In this document: in pieces, positions 54,654 through 64,000 of the stretch
Layout of the letters: every line of letters begins with the position of its first letter
Numbering within the stretch: position 1 is the first letter of the stretch
Source: Apodospora peruviana
Taxonomy: Eukaryota > Ascomycota > Sordariomycetes > Sordariales > Lasiosphaeriaceae
Direction of reading: 5' to 3'
Length of the DNA: 64,000 bases
Assembly (NCBI GenBank): GCA_033439685.1
Contig: JAUEDM010000002.1
Coordinates: 186,001-250,000 of the forward strand
Made by a program: the position numbers and the translations under genes
Notes under the pieces: generated by a model
Told to the model about the DNA's origin: nothing
The model's database searches: none
The model's input: the letters and a program-made list of their open reading frames with translations, nothing else

Positions 54654-56853
54654 CTTTGCGACTCGATAACTTCGAATGGGAGACTTCTGGAGTTGATCAA
54701 TTGTTCTTCTCGAATTCGATGCAAGTTCGAGATCGTCACTTCACTTGGCAAAGACGAACAAGAAAGGGACATCGTCCTCCCCAGGCCAACAAGAAAAGTA
54801 CAGCAGAAATGGTCGGGGCAGATTTGATGGGCGCAGTCAGAGCCCAGTGCCAGTGTGCTTCTCCGTATTCGACGCGTCGCAACACACTCCTCCGAAATGG
54901 TGCATACCGTCCAGGGTGAATTGTCCACTCACAGGCCATGCCCAGCACACCACGCTCGTTCGTGGGGGCAGTTCAGTCCAGGTGCGTCCTGAAGCCGCCC
55001 TAATGGCTGCAGTGTGCTGCACCGAAGAGTGGCTGTGCTGAGCCATCTGTCTTTGGCTGGAACAAAATAATTTTTTGTTTGCTCTCATTTGGCAATCGAT
55101 ATTTATTGGAGGCATTCTGCACTCTGTTCGACACCATGCGCATTCACGTACGGCACCAAACCGACACGAAAAACAATGGGCGGGCTCAAGTAGCACTTCA
55201 AGTACAGCCTGCACTGGCCAACGGGCAGCCTTGTGTGTGTGTGTGTGTGTGTCGCGTGTGCGCGGGGCCGTCATCGTCGTTGTGGTGAATTGAACTCGAC
55301 TTGCGCGTGTCTTTGTGTGGTATGGTCGCGCGGCTGTCGGCGTCGTCAATTGCAGTAGACTGCCTAGGTAAGGTACTGCAAAGGAAGACTCAACCAAGTT
55401 GCTCAAAATACTCGATGGTTGGTGGATGGTTGGCTGGTGGATTGATAAAGTTGACGACATTGCAATGGGGAAGAAATTTGGGAAGAGTTTTCCGACGGCA
55501 ACTAGAGTTGACGAAGTTCTTTTGTGGCCCACTTGGTAGCCGACTCTCTCTCTCTCACACAACGGCAGAAAGGAAGAGGCCTCTTTCCAGTTGTGAATAG
55601 CCTCAAATGCCAAGCCACGGGTCTGTGTAATGTAACCTTGTCCTCATCAAGCCAATCAATGGCCTGCATTCCAACATTTAGTTCTGGGAATTTCTTAACC
55701 GTCAAAACTTTGTAATCCTGCCAGGCCAACGCGCTTTAAAGAAGTGAACCTGGCGAGTGGTCTATTACATTTAGGTACCACAATGAGGCCAGTGGTCTAC
55801 ATTCCGATTTTTGTGGCTCGTTAAAGGTAGGTAATTACGACACACGTAGGCCCTGGTATGAAAGTGACAGGATTCAGTTCCGATGTTCTGTGCTTTGCTA
55901 GGCTTTCTTCGCTTTCCTCCATTTCTATCTGCTTTATTGCTCTTCCCCAATTCATCCCCTTGGCCTTTTTTCTTTCTGTTCACGCGAGAAACTGATACAA
56001 CTTCTTCGGGGCGAAGGACAATACCGGGAATACCAAAATGACGAAAACAGAGTCGATCTACAGCATAAAATACCTAGAAGTAGCTGGCATATCATCGTGG
56101 TGATGAACCTTCTCCTTCTCGTCGGCGGAGTGCCCCCTGTGAGTCCTGTTTGTACCAAACAAGTAGCCGATATCAGCATGGAAATATCAGCCGTTTCAGT
56201 AGTCTCAGATGACGACGATTCCCAAAATTAGAGGATTCCACAAAGGTAATGCTTGAATACGCCAACGGGTAGTTCCGGTTGTCATACGTAAGTCCAGCTC
56301 GGACACGCTAACTGGTTACATCCAGTTGACGTCCATCAGTCCAGTGAGTCCACCCGCCACGCAAGCTTCCTCCCACATCCCGATGTCAAAAGACTGTAGG
56401 ATTCGGTTGACGGACCCCACCCGGGGAGCCTCATGAAACGACAGCAAACAATACCTCTTCTGTGGTTGGACAACCGCTTCGGATCTTGGGGTGCTGTCGT
56501 TGCTACCCCATATCCGCCAAGGATCACGCTCATGCGCAAATCGGGCGCCTTACCTTGATTGGGAAGAGACAAAATCTCGGCTCCACCAGTGCAACGACCA
56601 TGGTGGGAACACCACATCTCTCGACCGAGGGTACCGTTGCGAGGACGTAAGTCTTGAAGGCTCAGCTAATGCGATCATTGTCTTTGAGTTGGTCGACAAA
56701 CCAAGCGTTTGATCGGTTATAAAGACGAGCAAAGTTCCAAGAAACTAAGATCTCCAGCGATCTCTTGGCTACATCCGCAGCTCCTTCGCCTACATATCCC
56801 TATCTTTGTACACCCATAACCCACACTCCTCATCACCTGACCAGCAGAGCAAC
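54654..56853. other. Gene-poor stretch, 2.2 kb
   Basis: A 258-residue minus-strand frame (54837-55613) is compositionally odd, with no motif, and was not accepted. The stretch contains a (TG)n microsatellite at 55232-55252 and probably the promoters of the genes on both sides. Confidence 0.45.
55232..55252. repeat. (TG)n microsatellite
   Basis: About ten TG units, uninterrupted, in non-coding sequence. Confidence 0.9.
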
Positions 56854-58193
56854 ATGCTTCCTTCCTGGGTGGTGGCTTTGGCCGCTTCACCTCTCTTCGT
56901 TGGTGTGTTGGGTCACGCAGGAGGCCACTCAGACGAGGAGATCCACACCGAGATCCGCCTCCGTAACATCGTCGCCGAGCACTCCAAGCGAGCCATCGGC
57001 AAGTGCGCCGACTCGGCGACCAACCAAGCCCTTCGGGAAAGAGCTCTGGCGCGTCGAGCAGCCGCTGCGCACGCCATCCGTGAACAGCGCGGTCTGCAGA
57101 ACGGTATGTCCACTTACCCAACCAACACTCAACTTCACATACCCCTTGCTGACCGTGCTGGGTGTAAACAGAACACGTCCTCGCCCGCCGCGACAGTGCC
57201 TCCCTCCAGAAGTGGGCAGAAATCTCCCATGACCAATCCTCAGAGAACTTCTCCATCGACACGCCCACCTCAACAATCTTCGCGTCAAACGCAACCTGCG
57301 CCCTCGTGCCCGAAACAGTCATCGGACCATATTACGTCGACGGCGAGCTGATCCGCACAGACATCACGGACGGCCAGACGGGCGTACCCGTCCACCTGGA
57401 TGTCCAATTCGTCGACCTCGAGACCTGCGCCGGGATTCCATCTCTCTTAATCGACATCTGGCACTGCAACTCGACAGGCGTTTATTCAGGTGTCGCTGCC
57501 GAAGGCCAAGGCGGCCTGAAAAGCACCCACGGCCGCGGGGCGCAGCAGACCGACGATGACGGGGTCGCGCAGTTCGACACCCTCTTCCCGGGCCACTACA
57601 CCGGCCGCGCAACGCACATCCACGTCATGTCCACCGCCGACGCTACTGTGCTACCCAACAGCACATTTGTGGGCGGCACGTCGCGCCATATCGGACAGCT
57701 GTATTTCGATGAGGATTTGCGAGATCAGGTTGAGCAGTTGGCGCCGTATAATACTAACAGTCAGGCTGTGACCAAGAACACGGAGGATATGTTGGCGCCG
57801 GATGAGGCGACGGCCGAGTATGATCCTTTCGTTAACTATGTTATGTTGGGGGCTAGTCTTGAGGATGGGCTGCTCATGTGGATTACCATTGCGCTCAACA
57901 CGTCGGCGGATTATAGTGCTAGTGTTACGCCGGCGGCGCATTACTACGAGGGAGGCGGTGTTGCGGTGGATAATGGTGGTGCTGGAGGTCCTGATGGTGC
58001 TCCTGGTGGTGGACCGCCCGGGGCAGGAGGACCGCCGCCTGGATTTGGTAACTCTACCGCGTCTGCGTCTGCGTCGGCTGGTTTGCCCGGGAATGGCTCA
58101 GCTGTTGTGCCGTCCGGATCATCGGTGAGCTCAACGGTTTTGGCGGTGACTGCTACTGCTGGTGCTGCTAGGGGCCGGGGGATTGGTTGGTGA
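56854..58193 (+). CDS. Secreted intradiol ring-cleavage dioxygenase
   Basis: Two exons (56854-57103 and 57172-58193; 68-nt intron, GTATGT donor, TTGCTGAC branch, CAG acceptor) encode 423 residues. Intradiol dioxygenases open catechol-type rings between the hydroxyls using Fe(III) held by two Tyr and two His. Seen here: signal peptide MLPSWVVALAASPLFVGVLG with GHAGGHSDEEIHTE after it; VIGPYYVDGELIRTDI (first Tyr region, about residue 150); LLIDIWHCNSTGVYSG (Tyr); FPGHYTGRATHIHV (two His, about residue 245). The last 80 residues are Gly/Pro and then Ser/Ala-rich, an extension typical of the extracellular mould group and perhaps cell-wall linked. Likely substrates are plant-derived or lignin-derived catechols, by family analogy only. 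Confidence 0.9.
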
Positions 58194-58436
58194 CGACTGG
58201 CTGGGGAGGAATGGGAGACGGTTGGGGTGGTGGTGAGGTGAAGTGAGAGTATCAATGGTGGTATTATGCGTGTTTGGGTTGTTCCGGTCTCTTTGGTATC
58301 ATGTATGTAAACAAACATCGTAGTCAAGGAACTGCACCTGGCCGTCCAACGGCTCGAGATTCTCATTGAATCCCCTATGGAAATTCAACATGTGACGGTG
58401 GTATCCAAACGCAACCTATCTTCACCACTTGTCTTC

Positions 58437-59098
58437 CTACTTCTTGGCACCATTGTCCTTTTGGCGCTCCTCCTTGGCCTTGCCGTTGGTCTCGACCTCC
58501 TTGTGGATAGCACCAGGTATGGGAGCAAGTCTGGCCTCCCCAATGGCCTGGGACCGAGCCGGCTTACCGGAATTCGGGGTATAATTCTGATCAAACTCGA
58601 CATTCCTGCAGTGATGTTTTCTTTAGTAAGTCCCGTCGTTGTGTCGACATCATAGTATGGTTGTTTTTGTATAACTCACCCGTTGTACTCCAGTTCACAG
58701 AGCAAATCGTCGGGATGGTTGAAGACATATGGGATATTGAAGAAGAACACTCGGGAGGCCTGGTTGGAAGCTGATTAGTAATAAATTATAACATATATGT
58801 CTCTGGGGATGGCGGATCGCTCGGGAAACGCACGGGGAAGAAAAAGCGTTCTTGGCCCTCGAGAGCATCCTTCTTGGACTTAACGATAGTCTCCATGTTG
58901 GACCACGCAGCGTCGTAGGCCCGGGTAAAGTAGTCCTCGTACCAGCTTACCTCGCCTTTGTTCAAGCCGCCGAAGGTAATGGTAGGCTTCGGCGCCGCGA
59001 TTTTGATCTGCAATCCCCCCGTCGCTCACCTCGGTAAGGGTCATGGTTGCAGTCCAGCTGGCGTTGCATTTCAGCCTCAAAGTGGGAATGGGAGACAT
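58437..59098 (-). CDS. Small conserved fungal protein, frameshifted in a G6 run
   Basis: Three exons (59098-58834, 58759-58680, 58605-58437; introns 74 nt each, GTGCGT and GTGAGT donors) would encode 170 residues if one G is removed from the G6 run (C6 on the plus strand, 59015-59020). Upstream of the run the frame reads LRLKCNASWTATMTLTEVSDGG; downstream, LQIKIAAPKPTITFGGLNKG, then YEDYFTRAYDAAWSNMETIV and, after splicing, ASRVFFFNIPYVFNHPDDLLCELEYNG and a charged Lys/Glu tail. All other signals are intact, so the shift may be a sequencing or assembly error or a young lesion. The family is unknown to me. It is convergent with the dioxygenase gene. Confidence 0.6.
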
Positions 59099-59843
59099 GT
59101 CTTCCTTCTTTTATAGAATAACTAACATAATAGAAGAAAGACTACAACTTGCAACGCACTTTTAAAATACAGGTATTGTACAACGTGGTAGCTTCTGTAA
59201 CCGATTTGCTTCATTCTTTTACTATTACTACTAACATTTCGTGAAGCAACTTCCGCGCTACCTTACGTCGTACGCGTTTTGGCAAAGATCATCCCGGGAT
59301 GTAAACTAAAATCAGGTACGCGCAGGGAGATATGATACGATTGGTTGCGCCCTGTTGGGTCCAGTCCTCCTGTGATATGACGTGGACTTCCGGGGTGGTT
59401 GAGGCTATGCTGCCTCGTATTTGACGGAGCATTGGTGGTCTTGGCAAGCTTTCTGTGTGCTTTCTGCATGCACGCCTCAGTGTAGCAATGCTAGCGCGTG
59501 TTTCTTTATTGGTCGGTTCGGAGTTCCGTCTCTCGGTGTGAGACTCAAGGGTATCGCGGTGCGAGACATGAATAAGTTTATGTTTGGTTAAAATGAACTT
59601 GACTTGGTGTAGGTACCCTAATCTATGGGATGGGGATTATATGAAGCCCTCACCCGGATCTTGTGTGAATGCTTGAGGTAGCTACTCGGACTCGCGGTCG
59701 TCAATCCAACTCTTTCTTTCTTCGTCTCGCAGACAGCAAGCAATAATCACAAGCAATAATCACAAGCAATAATCACAAGCAATAATCACAAGCAATAATC
59801 ACAAGCAATAATCACAAGCAATAATCACAAGCATATAGCCCCA
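59099..59843. promoter_or_regulatory. Divergent promoter region with a 13-bp VNTR
   Basis: This separates the divergent starts of the small conserved gene (-) and the serine hydrolase (+). The right end carries the tandem repeat listed next. A pyrimidine-rich CTTTCTTTCTTCGTCTCGC tract precedes the repeat and may mark the transcription start area. Confidence 0.5.
59737..59834. repeat. 13-bp tandem repeat, about 7.5 perfect copies
   Basis: The unit AGCAATAATCACA is repeated without change and ends 10 bp before the start codon of the serine hydrolase, so it most likely lies in its 5' untranslated leader. Confidence 0.92.
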
Positions 59844-60886
59844 ATGCACCTTCGGGTCTTCGCCGCCGTCTTCATGGGCGTCGCCAAGTTCGGCTCGGCA
59901 CAAAACTGTCCCATAGCCGGTCCGGCATACCCAGCCGTCACCAACGTGGCAGCTTCTGAAGCCTTACAGGCGGCCAGAACGGTATTCGACCAGGCCTTGG
60001 CTCAGACGCTGGCCGACGGAGTTATCGATAGCAACACGACAGCGTTCTCGATCCAGGTGTATTCAACGCACGCCGACAATGTCCTCTACCAATACCATCA
60101 CCCGGGGCCTCCTTTTGCAGCCAACAAGACGGTAGGGCCAGACACTCTCTACCGCATCGGCAGTGTGTCCAAGGCCATCGCCGTCTACGCCATCCTGGCC
60201 GCCCTGTCCTTCAAGTACTGGAACGAGCCAATCACCAAATACGTGCCCGAGCTCGACAATCTCCCGCTACGTTCTGCCGTTGACGACGTCAACTGGGACG
60301 AGGTCACGCTCGGGGCTCTGGCGAGCCACATGGCGGGCATTGGGAATGACTGTATATATTTACAACCACGTGTCCGTCTCGTTGGAATCTGTCACTGATA
60401 TTGGGAGAACCCACGGTTAGATGCCGTCGGCGACGTGCCTACAGGAATTTCCGGCCTTCCTTCCATCGACGGGTCTGCCTATCCGCGGTGTGGAACGGCG
60501 CAGCTCCGGCCCTGCACGAGAGCCGGTGCGTCTTTGTTACATCTCATGCCCAAGTCAAAGCCTTATCCACTGCTGATAATCAAACAGAGTCATTGCAACT
60601 CATGGTGGCCAAGCCCCCCGTCACCCCGACCTACTACAGCCCAACCTACTCCAACATGGCCTTCCAGTTGCTGGCTTACGCCGTCGAGAACATCACGGGG
60701 CAGTCCTTCTCCTCGCTTGTCCACGACAGCGTCATTAGCCCCCTGAACTTGACCCGCACGTTTCTCTCCCCGCCACTAAACGACACCGACGCCGTCGTCG
60801 TCGACGGCTTTGCCCGCGACCTGGGCGACGCAGCCCCGTAAGTCGTTTCTCCCCACAAGCACATGGCTGTTGGAAAGCAAATAACC

Positions 60887-60919
<33 letters not shown>

Positions 60920-61782
60920 GGGCAGGCGGCTACCTCCAATCCCCCGCCGACCTCACTGCGCTCGGCAAATCCATCCTCACCTCCTCCCTTCTCCCAAAAT
61001 CCACAACACGCCAATGGCTCCGCCCCGTAACCCACTCCGCCTTTGCGCTCCACGCAGTCGGCGCGCCCTGGGAAATCGAACGCGTTCCCGTCCCCGTCTC
61101 CCCCAACCCCAACACTACCACAACCCGACTGCTCGACGTCTACACCAAATCCGGCGGGATCGCCGGCTACGCGTCCCTCCTCGCCCTGATCCCCGACCAC
61201 GACATAGGAATCACCCTCCTCGTGGCCGACGGCACCCCGGCCCGCGCCACGGCGACATTCACCGCCCTCCTGACCCTCCTCGCTGGGACATGGCTCCCCG
61301 CCGGGGAACACGCCGCGCGGGCACAGGCCGAAATTAGTCTCGCAGGAAAATACACGTCCCCCGGCGATAGTGGTGGATCATCCTTCGCAGAATTCACCCT
61401 CCTCCCCAACACGCCAGGCCTCTTCCTCTCCCGACTGAGCACAAACGGAACCGACATCCTCACCACCCTCCTCACCAGCTCACCAGACGGCGGCCCAACC
61501 AGCAACACCCCATTCGGCGCATGGCTCTACCCGACAGGTCTCAAAATGCAATCCTCCCACGACCACAACGACGGTACCTACACCAAACGGCTGGCCTTCC
61601 GTGCGGTGCTGGGACGCGCTGACGTCCCTGCCAGTGACGCGACATGTCGTGGGGTGGGTGTCATAGATGCGCTGCGGTACGGGCCGTATGCGGTCGATCA
61701 GTTTGTCTTTCGGGTTGATGGGGGTGGGAGGGCGATTGGGGTTGAGGTGCCTGTTCTGCAGGAGGTTTTGGTTAGGACGTGA
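59844..61782 (+). CDS. Secreted beta-lactamase-related serine hydrolase
   Basis: Four exons (59844-60351, 60421-60525, 60588-60837, 60921-61782; introns 69, 62 and 83 nt) encode 574 residues. The family (class C beta-lactamase/penicillin-binding fold) includes esterases and transacylases; mould secreted members are mostly uncharacterised. Signal peptide MHLRVFAAVFMGVAKFGSAQ. The nucleophile motif SxxK is SVSK in YRIGSVSKAIAVY (about residue 110). The second motif YxN is YSN in YYSPTYSNMAFQLLAYAVENITG. Several NxT/S sites suggest glycosylation. The C-terminal third corresponds to the extra beta-barrel-like domain of this group. Intron 3 is odd: 29 consecutive A directly before the TAG acceptor. 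All junctions keep frame. Confidence 0.88.
60889..60917. repeat. A29 homopolymer abutting a 3' splice site
   Basis: An uninterrupted run of 29 A lies in intron 3 of the serine hydrolase, immediately before the TAG acceptor at 60918-60920, where a pyrimidine-rich tract would normally be. Confidence 0.9.
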
Positions 61783-62229
61783 TGATGGATGGATGGAATT
61801 AGATGGCTGTGGATATTTGTAAGGTGGGGGGGACTGGGGGGGAGGAGGGGGGGGGGGGGGGGGGGGGGGTGTGTGTGTTTGATTGGGTGCTTTGTTAGTG
61901 GTTGGGAAAGTTTTTTGTCCATTTTACTACTCATCATTCTGGCGCAGGTTGACGGTTGCGATGTCCTCCAACACAACCTCTCAGCACGGTATAAGCCTTG
62001 GCTTGCCAGCTCTACTCGCTATCTATTTTCATGCCAGCCGTACCTAGATAACGATAAGCTGCGCATTGCGTTTCGGCATGAGTACCTAAATAAAACCCCG
62101 ATTCGAACTACAGATGTTATGAAATCTATAACGTTATGGGGTGTTCTACAAAAAGATAACAGGACATTGCGTAATGACATGTCCCAGCCATACCAAGTAA
62201 AATCGTCCATCCATGACATTGACGGCACA
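61783..62229. other. Convergent 3' region with a poly-G run
   Basis: This lies between the stop codons of the serine hydrolase (+) and the C2H2 gene (-). It contains G-rich blocks and a run of 23 G at 61847-61869 followed by GT repeats. No gene. Confidence 0.6.
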
Positions 62230-64000
62230 TCACTGCAGCAGCACCATCATGTCCAAGTGTCTATGAGGGCACCTCTTCGTTTCGTGATCGACCCGATTCC
62301 ACTCGGTGCTGAATGACCGTCCACAGCCCCCGAGGCTGCATCTGAACCGGTCCCGCTTCAGTTTCTTGCACCCCGTTTTGGTGTGTTTGTTTCTAGCGCT
62401 CAATGTGGCGAAGGTCTTTTCGCAGTGTGGGCAAGTTAAACGCCCTACACCCTGAGGAGATGATGAGGTTGCGAGAGACGGTCTGTGATCACATCAGCAT
62501 TGTGATCCGTTTTCTGTCTGGAATAACATGAAACTTACGTGGTGGTGCTACTGTTGTCGATTTCCGAGGTTGTCGGAGCAGATGCTTCATATGTATTGGC
62601 GGGACTGCTGCCCGTGTATGTCTGGGTTGAAGACTGTTGGTGATCATCAGAGTGATGATTCATCTCAGATCCCGTCTTAACTGAGGGAGAACCCCCCTTG
62701 AGGTGTCCTGCCCCGAAGAAGCGTGTGATGGACAGCGCAGGCAGGAAGTAGGCCTCCAGAGAGGCATAGCTCTTCTCAAATGCGGTATGTAGTCCCGACA
62801 CGACTGAGAGAACATTGATGAACTTCTGGCTGTCGAAGCCTTCTTGGAGTCCTACATTGCATCAGTCATGCGTTCAAAGGTATTTCAAATTTGGTTGTCA
62901 CACGTACCGAGCAGTGCCAGTATAACGAAACTGATGGCCACCGATGCCATCAACAGGACCACCATGGATGAGAGTGGCGCATCATCTTCGACATGCCAGG
63001 AATGGGGTCCGCTGTTGGGCGGATCTGGGAGCCCGAAAGAGGGGCTCTCAAAGTTCAAAAGCCCTTCCGTGGTCCCTGGGTCTTGGAACATATCAAGCGA
63101 CTCCAGCACAGCCAGGTCATCGTCCAAGGCGCTGAGATCAGGGTCAGGTGGATCTATGAGGTCAAGAGGAGCTGGCGTTCCAACGCCTTCGTGATCTTCC
63201 TGTCGATCGTCGAAGGTGAAAAAGAACTCGGTTGGACTGCGCTCCTCAAGGATAATATGCGGGTCTCTATTCGGGATGCCGTCGTGGTTGTGGCGCTGTG
63301 GACCTGAATGAGATCCGGTTGATGTCTTTGGTACGAGCTTTCTGACAAAGTCTTGAAAAGAGAGAAGAAGCTCGGCGGGAGGAGGCGCGGGGTCCGTTGC
63401 GTGAAGAGCAGGATCGAATCCCCAAAGAGTTGCGGCCACTTCATCAAAGACCGCCTTTCCGTCGTCGTTAAGAAAGAATCTCCACCGGCCCAAGTCTTTC
63501 ACAAACCTGTACGATGATTATTAGCAATGCCCGGTCTCACAGGGTCAAGTTCAACTTACTGCGTGTAGTTGGAGTACGGTTCGATTCGACCAAAGTGAGC
63601 GGTCGCCATGGCATAAGCCGTCATCAATATCGTGAGAACCTCGAATGGCGTCGTCGGTGGAATGTCCTTCATCAAGCGTCGGATGGCACGAGTCCCGCTT
63701 CGCCAGACATGTCGATAATCTGCCAACGGAGCAACGAGCTGGAAGTTGGCGAGAGGCCGCAACTCGGAGCACAGAGTCCTGAAGCGGATGCTCATCTCGA
63801 GGCGGGCTCTACTGCGAGCTGCGGCCATCGACGGGTCAGTGTGGCGTCGAAGCCGGACTTCATGTGTGGCGATTGCGGAGGCCTCGGCATTCCTCCCCAG
63901 TGTTTCCCATAACGCGTTAATGTTGCCAGATCCTTCCTTGTGAAAGAATATAGGAGACCCGGGAGGCTCGCCGCGGCTCGAACCACACATTGCGCAGGCG
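62230..64000 (-). CDS. C2H2 zinc-finger protein, 5' end beyond the window
   Basis: Exons from right to left: >64000-63560, 63506-62908, 62851 to about 62552, and about 62444-62230. Introns of 53 nt (63507-63559, GTAAGT, GCTAAT) and 56 nt (62852-62907, GTACGT) join QFVKDLGRWRFF and LALLG|LQEGFDSQKF in frame. The last exon encodes two C2H2-type fingers: CPHCEKTFATLSARNKHTKTGC and FRCSLGGCGRSFSTEWNRVDHETKRC (final positions Cys rather than His, i.e. C2HC). The middle is acidic and Pro/Asp-rich with a hydrophobic helix MVVLLMASVAISFVILALL. The junction into the finger exon is unclear: the best-looking donor (GTAAGT, 62538) gives a wrong frame, whereas GTAGCA at 62551 with acceptor at 62445 restores it. 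Nucleic-acid binding is likely; role unknown. Confidence 0.7.

Noticed and set aside
54837..55613. 258-residue minus-strand frame
   Set aside because: Codon pattern and composition are irregular, it includes the translated TG microsatellite, and it contains no domain.
61789..62316. 175-residue plus-strand frame after the serine hydrolase
   Set aside because: It runs through the poly-G tract and is antisense to the zinc-finger exon, which has clear Cys/His spacing.
1..64000. tRNA, rRNA genes or CRISPR arrays
   Set aside because: No sequence with a convincing cloverleaf and T-loop, no rRNA-like block and no spacer-repeat array was seen. The tandem repeats present are a 13-bp VNTR, a 71-bp intron unit and a 126-bp TPR unit. 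A covariance-model scan was not possible.

Overview
This is a window of nuclear DNA from a filamentous ascomycete (Pezizomycotina, most likely a Sordariomycete; this is inferred from gene families, not measured). Genes carry short spliceosomal introns (about 44-121 nt) with GTAAGT/GTATGT/GTGAGT-type donors and CTAAC/CTGAC branch sites. There are no operons. The families are typical of moulds: HET, NB-ARC/TPR STAND proteins, DUF6604, Zn2Cys6, 2EXR and a Tad1-type LINE.

Left arm, 0-23.5 kb. Housekeeping genes come first: the H3K56 acetyltransferase RTT109, divergent from the mitochondrial ribosomal protein MRPL15/mL57. They are followed by a 2EXR protein, a cytochrome P450, a Zn2Cys6 regulator and a small four-helix membrane protein. 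After a large, multiply frameshifted relic (13.2-16.0 kb) come a possible PD-(D/E)XK-like protein, a broken secreted Cys-rich membrane protein, a short-chain dehydrogenase and an alpha/beta hydrolase.

Middle, 24.8-54.7 kb. This accessory island is rich in families tied to fungal non-self recognition: a kinase-like protein, a DUF6604 pseudogene, MYND and PIF1-helicase pseudogenes, a HET-domain gene, a kinase C-lobe fragment and a second copy of the 13-16 kb relic. The last is cut by a 5'-truncated LINE. A complete NLR-type gene follows (alpha/beta hydrolase, NB-ARC, about 11 near-identical TPRs), then a nearly full-length LINE and a gene with the fungal STAND N-terminal domain but no NTPase. 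The two LINE copies point the same way and bracket the NLR.

Right arm, 54.7-64 kb. It holds a long gene-poor stretch, a secreted intradiol dioxygenase, a small conserved protein with a homopolymer frameshift, a secreted beta-lactamase-related serine hydrolase, and the 3' part of a C2H2 zinc-finger gene that runs off the window.

The most striking observation is the 5' end of the HET gene (33,440-33,876). Six consecutive canonical introns are separated by five exons of exactly three nucleotides (CCT, GAG, CGG, CGG, GAT). The reading frame is kept into the HET domain, and the two CGG micro-exons lie in a 71-bp tandem duplication. If splicing is confirmed this would be a micro-exon gene in a fungus. 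Gene models were assembled by eye; none has been checked by search or transcript data.
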